From NCBI RefSeq assembly GCF_011761185.1, contig NZ_JAAOYM010000001.1:1302001-1366000 (forward strand): a DNA stretch of 64,000 nt, given 5' to 3'. Under the pieces are notes generated by a model. It had not been told where the DNA came from and made no database searches. It worked only from the letters and a program-made list of their open reading frames with translations. The stretch's first letter is position 1, and each line of letters opens with the position of its first letter. Positions 26,612 to 34,151 of the stretch are shown here, piece by piece. Both the position numbers and the translations under genes were made by a program. Source of the DNA: Saccharomonospora amisosensis. Its GTDB lineage: Bacteria; Actinomycetota; Actinomycetes; Mycobacteriales; Pseudonocardiaceae.

Positions 26612-28243
26612 ATGGCGCGATCCACGACCGCGCAACGCACCAAGAAAGCGGCGATGACCACACTCGGCGACGATGTACGGGTGGGGATCTACGTGCGGCG
26701 CTCCACCGACGACGAGCACCAGCCCTACTCGATCGAAGCCCAGGACACCCGCCTGGACGCCTACATCGGCTCGCAGCCCGGCTGGCGGCTCGTGGCGCGG
26801 TTTCCCGACGACGCCTCCGGCGCCACCACCGAACGCGACGGGCTGCAACGCGCGCTCGCCGCCGCCCGCGCCGGGTTGATCGACGTGCTGCTCGTCTACC
26901 GCGTCGACCGGTTCTCCCGCAACCTGCGGGACATGGTCATGCTGCTCGACGAACTCGACTCCGCCGGAGTGGTATTCCGGTCGGCGACCGAGCCCTTCGA
27001 CACCTCCACCCCGATGGGCCGCATGCTCGTGCAGATGCTCGGCATGTTCGCCCAGTTCGAGCGCGACACCATCATCGACCGCGTCATCGCCGGCATGGAA
27101 CGCAAGCACGCCAAGGGAAAGTGGAAGGGCGGCAAACGCCCCTTCGGCTACCAGGTCGACAAGGCCACGCACACCCTCGTCATCGACGAGCACGAAGCGG
27201 TGATCGTCAGGTTGATCTTCGACCTGTACACCAAAGACCGGCTCGGGTCCCGCGCCATCGCCAAAGTGCTCAACGACCGGGGCCACCGCACCAGCTCCGG
27301 CGGCAAGTGGTCCGGCTACCAAGTCATCCGCGCCCTAAACAACCGCGTCTACCTCGGCGAACTGACGTTCCGGGAGACCACCGTGACCAACACCCACGCA
27401 CCCATCATCGACCTCACCGCCTGGGAGCAAGCCCAAGCCATCCTCGACGCCCGCGGCGAATCCCACGCCCACCGCGCCGCCTCCGGCTCCGACTACGTCC
27501 TCACCGGACGCCTGCGCTGCCCCAAGTGCGGCAAGGCCATGATCGGCACCCGCGCCACCGGACGAAACCGCACCTACCGCTATTACACCTGCTGGAACCT
27601 CGCCCGTTACGACGCCAGCAAGTGTGACTTCAAGCGCCTGAACGCCGACGCCGTCGATGCGGCCGTCCTGGACGCCCTGGCCGGCTTCTACCGCACCCGG
27701 CACGACCTCATCGCCGACGCCATCGCCCACGAACAGGAGCAGCACCAGGCGGCACACGCAGACCGGCACGCCGAACTCGCCGCCGTCGACAACGAACTGA
27801 CCAAGACCGGCCAAGCCATCGACCGCTACCTGACCGCGTTCGAGCGCGGCACGATGGACGAAGAACTCGTTGCCGACCGCCTCACCGAACTGCGCGCCAA
27901 GACCAAGCAGCTCCGCGTCCGCCAAGACGAACTCACCCTCTCGCTCGACGACGAACCGGTGGTGCCGGAGCCCGCTACCCTGGCAGCGGTAGCCGATCAC
28001 ATCGCCGAGATCATCACCAGCGGCACCCACAACCAGATCAAGGCACTCGTCGAAGCCCTGGTCGCCAAGGTGACCGTCACCGGCCCCGACCGGCTCATCC
28101 CGGTCTTCCGCATCCCTCAGCCCCGCAACAACGACGGGGCCGCACCCGCCCTACCAGCGGATACGACCCCGAACGGAGTGGTTCGCACAATGACTAAATC
28201 GGTGGGCCCGGTGGGACTCGAACCCACACTGGCACGGACCTAA
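26612..28243 (+). CDS. Large serine recombinase (element integrase)
   Basis: The 543-residue large serine integrase has catalytic S31 in YVRRSTDDE and the arginine cluster YRVDRFSRN at 96-104 in the resolvase domain. Recombinase-domain segments follow (RPFGYQVDKATHTL, NNRVYLGEL), then a zinc ribbon (CPKCGKAM near 305 with paired cysteines later), a coiled-coil insertion (about 380-440), and a C-terminal tail. Its final codons (VGPVGLEPTLART) are read through the 3' half of the tRNA gene on the opposite strand, so the stop codon lies inside the tRNA. Such tails mark integration at a tRNA. The ATG has AAGGGAG about 10 bases upstream. Confidence 0.92.
   Translation: MARSTTAQRTKKAAMTTLGDDVRVGIYVRRSTDDEHQPYSIEAQDTRLDAYIGSQPGWRLVARFPDDASGATTERDGLQRALAAARAGLIDVLLVYRVDRFSRNLRDMVMLLDELDSAGVVFRSATEPFDTSTPMGRMLVQMLGMFAQFERDTIIDRVIAGMERKHAKGKWKGGKRPFGYQVDKATHTLVIDEHEAVIVRLIFDLYTKDRLGSRAIAKVLNDRGHRTSSGGKWSGYQVIRALNNRVYLGELTFRETTVTNTHAPIIDLTAWEQAQAILDARGESHAHRAASGSDYVLTGRLRCPKCGKAMIGTRATGRNRTYRYYTCWNLARYDASKCDFKRLNADAVDAAVLDALAGFYRTRHDLIADAIAHEQEQHQAAHADRHAELAAVDNELTKTGQAIDRYLTAFERGTMDEELVADRLTELRAKTKQLRVRQDELTLSLDDEPVVPEPATLAAVADHIAEIITSGTHNQIKALVEALVAKVTVTGPDRLIPVFRIPQPRNNDGAAPALPADTTPNGVVRTMTKSVGPVGLEPTLART
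28203..28243. other. Right attachment site (attR): integrase 3' end overlapping tRNA 3' half
   Basis: The serine integrase coding frame and the tRNA T-arm and acceptor stem share these bases on opposite strands. The crossover is inferred to lie here because the tRNA is intact and the integrase is the last element gene. No duplicate of the tRNA 3' part was noticed in the left 2.5 kb, so the other end is not located; serine integrases may leave only a few bases of identity. Confidence 0.55.
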
Positions 28244-28276
28244 ACCGTGTGCCTCTGCCAATTGGGCTACGGGCCC
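28203..28276 (-). tRNA. tRNA, anticodon UAG (Leu by code), short variable arm
   Basis: The 74-base cloverleaf folds fully: acceptor GGGCCCG/CGGGCCC, 3-bp D stem, anticodon stem CACGG/CCGTG with loop TTTAGGT, 5-base variable loop, T stem GTGGG/CCCAC with loop TTCGAGT, discriminator A. The anticodon TAG reads CUA leucine codons. Only CC follows in the DNA, so the terminal A of CCA would be added enzymatically. Bacterial leucine tRNAs usually have a long variable arm, and this one does not. Confidence 0.85.
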
Positions 28277-28390
28277 GACACCGGAAGCCTAGCGTGGCCG
28301 CACCGGACTGCCGGTGGCCGGTGCGGCGAGCGGCCGCCGGGTGATCTACCGTGACATCCTGCGAGAAGACTGCCCGGTGAGGGAGGACAC

Positions 28391-28612
28391 GTGGCGCGCG
28401 ACCCTGAGACGATCGAACGCGACATCGAGAAGGCCAGGGAGGCTCTCGCGGCCACCTTGGACCGGATCGGGGAAAAGGCGAATCCCAAGCAGTTCGCCGA
28501 CTCCGCGAAGACGAGCCTCGCGGCGAGGCTGAGCGAGCCGAGGGTGAAGTACCCACTGATCGCGGCCGGTGCGCTGATCGGCGCGCTACTGCTGCGCAAG
28601 CTACTGCGCTGA
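28391..28612 (+). CDS. DUF3618 small membrane-anchored protein
   Basis: The 73-residue protein has the DUF3618 pattern: RDPETIERDIEKAREALA then LDRIGEKANPK, followed by a single C-terminal hydrophobic helix (YPLIAAGALIGALLLRKLL). Family members are common in actinobacteria and have unknown function. The start is a GTG with GGGAGG about 6 bases upstream. It is the first chromosomal-looking gene beyond the tRNA and ends at a strong bidirectional hairpin. Confidence 0.85.
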   Translation: MARDPETIERDIEKAREALAATLDRIGEKANPKQFADSAKTSLAARLSEPRVKYPLIAAGALIGALLLRKLLR

Positions 28613-28636
28613 CGCGCCAGAACTCGAAAGTGTGAA

Positions 28637-28671
28637 TAGGCCCCGCGGCGAACTCTTCGCCGCGGGGCCTA
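28637..28671. terminator. Bidirectional 16-bp hairpin terminator
   Basis: TAGGCCCCGCGGCGAA is followed after 3 bases by its perfect reverse complement. It lies between the convergent DUF3618 gene and the gene ending at 28692, so it can serve both. Confidence 0.8.
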
Positions 28672-28691
28672 ATGTGTCGACCGGTGGTCTC

Positions 28692-29240
28692 TCAGCCGGT
28701 GAAAGTCGCTGAACTCGCAGGCGCGCCGTTACGAGCGCCTGCCGCCGACGGGTACCTGGCCTGTGCCGTGCCCGTGTCAGGACGCCCGGCGGGGGACGGC
28801 GTCTTGCTCAACTCCTTGCGCGGCACCGCACGGCCTGACGAAGTCCGCGTCGCCGCTCCCTGCGGTTGCGAGCGCTCTGCCTGCTTCGGCGCGGGTGTGG
28901 CGCCGTGCCCCGCCACGGGGCGGGCGTCGTCCTTGGCTTTGACCTTGTCGTTGGCTGTGTCCGTGGCCGTCGCCGGTGCCGTTGCCTCGTCAGAGGGCTC
29001 CGTCCTGGCGAGGCGAGCGGCGATGTAGGCGGAGGTGAACTCCAGCGCGCTGCCGTTGAGCAGGTGCACCACGGTGGGGCGGGTGCCCTCCGGCACCAGC
29101 TTCTCGACGAGCTGGTCGGCCCTGTCGCGGGCGGCGATGATGCCTGGCGCCTTGCCGCTGAGCTTCCTGTCAAGGCCGGTGACGGTGACCGTCCAGTCGT
29201 CCTTGTCCTGCGCGTACATCGCGGTGATCGTCTGCACCAC
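28692..29240 (-). CDS. Conserved actinobacterial protein with disordered tail
   Basis: About 182 residues. The folded N-terminal ~75 residues (MYAQDKDDWTVTVTGLDRKL, later RADQLVEKLVPEG and TVVHLLNGSALEFTSAYI) look like a small alpha/beta domain I recall as widespread and uncharacterised in Pseudonocardiaceae. The remaining ~100 residues are Ala/Pro/Thr/Lys-rich and likely disordered. The start is ambiguous among GTGs at 29249, 29240 and 29237; AGAGGGG favours 29240. Function unknown. Confidence 0.6.
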   Translation of the reverse strand: MVQTITAMYAQDKDDWTVTVTGLDRKLSGKAPGIIAARDRADQLVEKLVPEGTRPTVVHLLNGSALEFTSAYIAARLARTEPSDEATAPATATDTANDKVKAKDDARPVAGHGATPAPKQAERSQPQGAATRTSSGRAVPRKELSKTPSPAGRPDTGTAQARYPSAAGARNGAPASSATFTG

Positions 29241-29429
29241 CGGTCTCACCCCTCTCTGGACAGCAGACCCACAACAAGAGAGTGAGTTCGGCTGACCTTT
29301 ATGACGCTGAAGCCAGTCTGTAACGCGTCGTTGCTTCCAGCAATACGAAACGACTCAACGCGCTACTGAGAGTGATAACCATCTCAGTATCTCGCCACTT
29401 AGGGTGACGCATCTGCGCCGCAGCGTTGA

Positions 29430-30047
29430 TCATCGTTGCGCTAGGTGTGCGAGTCCTCCCCACAGCAGGTTCATGGCGTACTCGGTGGCGAGGTCGGGAG
29501 TGACTTCTTCGTGCCGCTCGCACCAGATCGCCATTCGCTCGCATCCTCCCACTACGAACTCGGCGGCCACCCGCGTCGCGACCGGGTCGGAACTGTCGAG
29601 GTAGGCGGCCATCAGGTGGGCGATGAGATCCGTCTGCTGGGTGCGCGTGGCCTCGATCTCGTCGGCCGCGGAGGTGCCGATCAGGGTCATCTCCTGGCGT
29701 AGCAGTGACCAGGCCTGCCGGTGTTCGCGGATGAAGACGAAGAACGCGTGCAGGCCTCGGCGCATGGCGTCCTCGGCATCTCCGGCCTGCGCCACGGCTC
29801 GTTCCGTGGCACCTCGCAATTCGGCCCTCGACGCCTGGATGCAGGCAAGGAGCAAACCCTCCTTGGAGTGGAAGTACTCGTAGAGCATCGGCTTGGAAAC
29901 CCCGACTCGCTCGGCGATGTCGTCCATCGAGGCGGCGGTGAAGCCCTGCTCGGCGAACACCGCCTCGGCGACCTCGATCATCTGCCGCTCACGTTCGGCC
30001 CTCGGTACGCGTTTGCGTCGGGCTGGGGGCTTTGCCGTTGTGCTCAC
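29430..30047 (-). CDS. TetR/AcrR-family regulator
   Basis: The 205-residue protein has a TetR N-terminal HTH at about residues 20-65: VFAEQGFTAASMDDIAERVG then SKPMLYEYFHSKEGLLLACI. A helical ligand domain follows. It is divergent from the flavin monooxygenase gene, with two TACT-N3-AGTA palindromes in the 78 bases between the start codons, so it probably represses itself and the monooxygenase in response to a substrate. GTG start. Confidence 0.9.
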   Translation of the reverse strand: MSTTAKPPARRKRVPRAERERQMIEVAEAVFAEQGFTAASMDDIAERVGVSKPMLYEYFHSKEGLLLACIQASRAELRGATERAVAQAGDAEDAMRRGLHAFFVFIREHRQAWSLLRQEMTLIGTSAADEIEATRTQQTDLIAHLMAAYLDSSDPVATRVAAEFVVGGCERMAIWCERHEEVTPDLATEYAMNLLWGGLAHLAQR

Positions 30048-30058
30048 GAGCGCTATTC

Positions 30059-30083
30059 TACTTGAAGTAACCTACTATCAGTA
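30059..30083. promoter_or_regulatory. Paired TACT-N3-AGTA palindromes, candidate TetR operator
   Basis: TACTTGAAGTA (30059-30069) and TACTATCAGTA (30073-30083) share the arms TACT/AGTA, with centres 14 bases apart. They lie between the divergent TetR and monooxygenase starts and would overlap both promoters. Confidence 0.65.
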
Positions 30084-30125
30084 AGATGGACTCCAGGTAA
30101 CACCTACTTGTGGCACGGAGGCAGC

Positions 30126-31634
30126 ATGGGCAACCGCACCGAGACCGGGGTGGTCATCGTCGGAACCGGGTTCTCGGGCCTGGGGATGGCAATCCAGCTC
30201 CGCAAGGAGGGCCGAGAAGACTTCGTGCTGCTGGAAAAGGCCAGGGAAGTGGGTGGTACCTGGCGCGACAACACCTACCCCGGCTGCGCCTGCGACATCC
30301 AGTCACACATGTACTCGTTCTCCTTCGAGCAGAACCCCGACTGGTCGCGCTCGTTCTCCCCGCAGCCGGAGATCTTCGACTACATGCGACGCGTCGCCCG
30401 CAAGTACGACCTCTATCGCTTCATCCGATTCGGTCAGGAGATGACCGCCGCGCGGTGGGACGCCGAAGAGAACCGCTGGTACGTCAGCACCGCTTGTGGT
30501 GACGAGTTCGTAGCACGCTACCTGGTCAGCGGCGTCGGCGCGCTGCACCTGCCACACATCCCCGAGTTGCCCGGGATCGAGCGGTTCGCGGGCAGGTCGT
30601 TCCACTCCGCTGAGTGGGATCATGACTACGACCTGCGTGGCAAGAGGGTCGCCGTGGTGGGCACCGGTGCCAGCGCCATCCAGTTCGTACCCCAGATCGC
30701 CGAGGATGTCGCCCAGCTGACCGTCTTCCAGCGCACCCCACCGTGGATCATGCCCAAACCCGACCACGCCATGCCGGAGTGGGCCAAGCGGCTGTTCACC
30801 CGGGTACCGCTGACCCAGCGGGTCTACCGTGACCTGCTGTACTGGATGCTGGAGCTGCGCGCGATCGGCTTCAACGGCAACCCGCGTGTCATGAAGCTGG
30901 CGCAGAAGATCGCGAAGCGGCATATCGACAGCAACATCACCGATCCCGCGCTGCGCGAGAAGCTCACCCCCAACTACGTCATGGGCTGCAAACGGGTGCT
31001 GATCTCCAATGACTACTACCCGGCGCTGAACCGTGACAACGTCGAGGTGGTCACCGACGGCATCGCCGAGGTCACCGAAAACGGCATCGTCGACACGGCC
31101 GGAGCGCGCCGGGAGTTCGACGCGATCATCTACGGCACTGGCTTCCACGTGACCGACGCCTTCGACAACCTCGACATCATCGGGATCGGCGGGCGAAACC
31201 TCGGCAAACAGTGGGCCGAGCAGGGCATGCAGAGCTACCTCGGCGTCACGGTCACCCGCTTTCCGAACCTGTTCTTCCTGCTGGGGCCCAACACCGGGCT
31301 CGGTCACAACTCCGTGGTTTTCATGATCGAGCAGCAGATCCGCTACGTCGCCGAGGCGATCCGCTACGTCGAGAGCAGCGGCGCCGACGCCATCGACGTG
31401 CGGTCGCGGGCCCAGGAGCGGTTCAACAACGAGGTGCAGCGAAAGCTCACCGCGGGGATCTGGACCCAGGGTGGATGCAAGAGCTGGTACCTCGACGCGC
31501 AGGGGGTGAACCGGACCATCTGGCCCGGGTTCACCTGGCGCTACTGGCTACGAACCCGAAAGCTCGACCCCAGCGACTTCCAGCTGCTGCGGTCGGTCAA
31601 CGCGGAGCGGCCGACAGTTCCTGCAAGCGCTTGA
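30126..31634 (+). CDS. Flavin-containing (Baeyer-Villiger-type) monooxygenase
   Basis: The 502-residue protein has FAD-binding GTGFSG at 13-18, NADPH-binding GTGASA at 179-184, and the Baeyer-Villiger fingerprint FAGRSFHSAEW (F154, G156, H160, W164), with GGTWRDNTYPG near 43-53. These enzymes use NADPH, FAD and O2 to convert ketones to esters or oxygenate related substrates in the cytosol. The ATG at 30126 has GGAGG about 5 bases upstream. It is probably induced through the divergent TetR. Its last 38 bases overlap the convergent HTH gene. Confidence 0.88.
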   Translation: MGNRTETGVVIVGTGFSGLGMAIQLRKEGREDFVLLEKAREVGGTWRDNTYPGCACDIQSHMYSFSFEQNPDWSRSFSPQPEIFDYMRRVARKYDLYRFIRFGQEMTAARWDAEENRWYVSTACGDEFVARYLVSGVGALHLPHIPELPGIERFAGRSFHSAEWDHDYDLRGKRVAVVGTGASAIQFVPQIAEDVAQLTVFQRTPPWIMPKPDHAMPEWAKRLFTRVPLTQRVYRDLLYWMLELRAIGFNGNPRVMKLAQKIAKRHIDSNITDPALREKLTPNYVMGCKRVLISNDYYPALNRDNVEVVTDGIAEVTENGIVDTAGARREFDAIIYGTGFHVTDAFDNLDIIGIGGRNLGKQWAEQGMQSYLGVTVTRFPNLFFLLGPNTGLGHNSVVFMIEQQIRYVAEAIRYVESSGADAIDVRSRAQERFNNEVQRKLTAGIWTQGGCKSWYLDAQGVNRTIWPGFTWRYWLRTRKLDPSDFQLLRSVNAERPTVPASA

Positions 31635-32064
31635 CCAGCTCCTGGGTCTGCAGCCCGCAGAGCTCGGCCATCCGGTCCAATGCGGTGCGGTCGAGGTGGA
31701 CGTCGGGTGAATCGGACAGTGCGAGCCTGCCCTGCGCCCACCGGCGAAGTGGGCCCAGTTCGGCCTGGTCGTCGGCGGCGACGGTGGCGAGGTTGATGCG
31801 CAGCTTGCCGGGCTCGTCGGAGAAGACCCGCCGGTGCACCCGGCCGAGTAGCTCGTGTGGAGGTTCGTCCAGTGCCAGGCAGATCTCCACCAGCCGCACA
31901 ACCGAGCACTGCCGGGTGCCCAACTCGTAGGTCGCCAGCGTCTGCAGCGAGATGTCGCTCTGCAGCCGGTCGTTGAGCTCCTTGCGCGTCCACCCGCGCT
32001 TCTTGCGGAGCTTGCGCAGCTCCTCGCCCAGCACCCGCTGGTAGGCGTCCGCGTCGATCTGCAC
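31597..32064 (-). CDS. XRE-type HTH regulator
   Basis: The 155-residue protein has an XRE HTH in the first ~70 residues: YQRVLGEELRKLRKKRGWTR then ELNDRLQSDISLQTLATYE, a pattern I recall in a conserved actinobacterial developmental-type regulator family. A C-terminal helical domain follows. The GTG at 32064 has GGGGAG about 8 bases upstream; the frame extends to 32211 without support. The 3' end overlaps the monooxygenase coding region. Target unknown; the tandem repeats at 32288-32341 lie upstream. Confidence 0.75.
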   Translation of the reverse strand: MQIDADAYQRVLGEELRKLRKKRGWTRKELNDRLQSDISLQTLATYELGTRQCSVVRLVEICLALDEPPHELLGRVHRRVFSDEPGKLRINLATVAADDQAELGPLRRWAQGRLALSDSPDVHLDRTALDRMAELCGLQTQELVKRLQELSAAPR

Positions 32065-32287
32065 TCCAGCTCCCCTGCCCGCGTCGCGTTGGCTGGCCCA
32101 CTGCTGAGTCGGCAGTGTCGTCACGTCATGTACGTCGTCGACAAGTTCCACAAGGAATGAATGCGCAAACGCCACTTGCCTTACGCACCTTGCGGTGGAA
32201 TTTTCGACCAACGGCCGTGATCCAACCCGAATGGGCTAACCAGACCGACGCGAACACCTCGAAACCGGGTAACTCGCCGCCCACAGC

Positions 32288-32341
32288 GGGGGACTCGCGG
32301 GCGGGAACGGGGGACTCGCGGGCGGGAACGGGGGACTCGCG
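32288..32341 (+). repeat. 21-bp tandem repeat, two and a half copies
   Basis: A unit made of GGGGG followed by ACTCGCGGGCGGGAAC is repeated at 32288 and 32309, with a partial third copy from 32330 that changes after ACTCGCG. It lies between the LCP gene end and the HTH gene promoter region. Confidence 0.75.
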
Positions 32342-32343
32342 AG

Positions 32344-34029
32344 TCAGTTCACGCAGGTGACGTCGTCAGCCTTGATCGGGGGATCGGTCGGCTCGGTTGA
32401 TGGCTGGCGCAGCGCACCAGCCGCGCTGCCCATGGCGGCCCCGCCCGTGGTGGAGCCACCGCCCGCGGAGTAGTCCGGCGCCAGCAGCACCTGAACGTGC
32501 CCGGTCTGCGCGTCGGCACTCTCCTCCACCTCGATGTCGCCGCCGAGGGCATCGGCAACCGACTCGCCCGCCGACCGCTCTCCGTTCGCGACCTGGATCA
32601 CACTCGTGTCCCTGGGTGCGGCGTTGGCGACCTCGCCCTGCAGGTACCCCTGCTCGACCAGCGAACCGGACACGGTGCCCGCCAACCCGTCGATACCGGA
32701 CGCGTTGTAGACGTCCACCGTGATGTCGGCAGGCGACGGTGCGGGTGTGGAGCCGGAATCACCGCTCGGCCGCTTCTTCCCGGACAACCCCTGGATGAAC
32801 TGTTTGACCTCGTCGGGGTCCAACTTGATCGCCATCCCGTCGGTGCTGGTCTGGTACTCCGGGTTCTCGACCGGAACCGTGCGGAACTCGATCTGCCCCC
32901 CGGTGAGTCCCTTCATCTGCTGGGCGAACGACAGGATGTCCCAGCCCTCGTTCACCACCATCGACTTCTTGATCGCCTCGGAGAGGGCACCGAGCTTGCT
33001 CGGATCGGCAAGCGTGCCCGCGGAGAGCACCTTGTGTGCCAGGCCAGCCATGAACACCTGCTGGCGCACCACCCGGTCGAGGTCGCCACGGAGCAGGCCG
33101 TGGCGCTGCCGCACGAAAGCCAGCGCCTGCACTCCCGAGATGGTCTGCCTGCCCGCGTCGAACTTCGCACCCGAGTAGGGGTCGTCGACCGGTTCGTTGA
33201 GACACACCTCGACACCACCGATGGCCTTGGTGATGTCGTAGAACCCGAGCAGGTTGATCGAGGCGTAGTTGTCGACGGTGACACCCGAAATGTTCTCGAC
33301 GGTCTTGATGAGCGTCTTCGCGCCCTCCTGGTTGGCGCGCACCTCCAGATCCCGCTCCTCGCTGACACCCTCGTCCTGCAACTGCTTGCGTGCGGCGAGC
33401 TTGCCACGGGCATACGCGGAGTTGATCTTGTGCCTGCCGTGGCCAGGGATGGAGACGTAAGAGTCACGCGGGAACGAGATCGCGACCGCCTTGCTGCCGT
33501 CGTTGGGGACGTGCACCAGGATCAGCGTGTCGGTGTTCAGTTCGCCATCGGACACACCCGCGCGAAGCTTCGCCAGCATCTCCTGGGGCAACGGATTGCC
33601 CTGGGCGTCGGTGCGGCTGTCCATCCCAACGAGCAGGATGTCGCGCGAGCCGTCAGCAGGTAGCTCCCCGCCACCGTCCTCGCCGATCACGTCGGCCATC
33701 GTCAGGCCGTTGACCAGGCCCTGCATCGCGGCCCACGCGTAGCCGGTGAGCGTCATGACCAGCGCCGAGACCAGAGCCAACGCGATCTTGGCGACTCGCC
33801 GCGGGCGGCGTTTCGCGGCGGGTGCCGCGGGTGTGCGGGCAGGCCGAGCGGGCGGCCGCCGAGCTGGAGGCGGCGCGGGCGGGCGCCGGTTCGCAGGTGG
33901 CCGCCCGCTGGGGACACGGTCCTGGCCGGGACGTCCGGGTCGACCGGCGGGTGGGTATCCGCCTTCCCGCTCCTGCCACGACCTCGCGGGGCGGCCGCCC
34001 CGCGGGGGATATCGCGGCGGGTAGTCCAC
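32344..34029 (-). CDS. LytR-CpsA-Psr (LCP) family cell-wall protein
   Basis: The 561-residue protein has a Pro/Arg-rich cytoplasmic N-terminus (1-79), one membrane helix at about 80-101, and an extracellular LCP domain (about 130-350) with VGMDSRTDAQG, DTLILVHVPNDG and SFPRDSYVSIPGHG, the polyprenyl-pyrophosphate binding arginine/aspartate blocks. A C-terminal LytR_C domain follows (about 420-515, VDVYNASGIDGLAG). LCP enzymes attach arabinogalactan or other glycopolymers to peptidoglycan. The GTG at 34029 has GAGAGGAG about 10 bases upstream. Confidence 0.92.
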   Translation of the reverse strand: MDYPPRYPPRGGRPARSWQEREGGYPPAGRPGRPGQDRVPSGRPPANRRPPAPPPARRPPARPARTPAAPAAKRRPRRVAKIALALVSALVMTLTGYAWAAMQGLVNGLTMADVIGEDGGGELPADGSRDILLVGMDSRTDAQGNPLPQEMLAKLRAGVSDGELNTDTLILVHVPNDGSKAVAISFPRDSYVSIPGHGRHKINSAYARGKLAARKQLQDEGVSEERDLEVRANQEGAKTLIKTVENISGVTVDNYASINLLGFYDITKAIGGVEVCLNEPVDDPYSGAKFDAGRQTISGVQALAFVRQRHGLLRGDLDRVVRQQVFMAGLAHKVLSAGTLADPSKLGALSEAIKKSMVVNEGWDILSFAQQMKGLTGGQIEFRTVPVENPEYQTSTDGMAIKLDPDEVKQFIQGLSGKKRPSGDSGSTPAPSPADITVDVYNASGIDGLAGTVSGSLVEQGYLQGEVANAAPRDTSVIQVANGERSAGESVADALGGDIEVEESADAQTGHVQVLLAPDYSAGGGSTTGGAAMGSAAGALRQPSTEPTDPPIKADDVTCVN

Positions 34030-34151
34030 GCCAACCGCTCCTCTCTCGACGACTGTCCGCCAGTTGGACGCGCTGTGGACGGCACAGGTTGCCGTAGCGT
34101 GTCACACGGTGGCGTCGTACCTGGTTGGTACCACCTTCGTGGGCGCTTCAC

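Noticed and set aside
28203-28276. tRNA as an amber suppressor
   Set aside because: The anticodon is 5'-UAG-3', which reads CUA leucine codons; an amber suppressor would need CUA.
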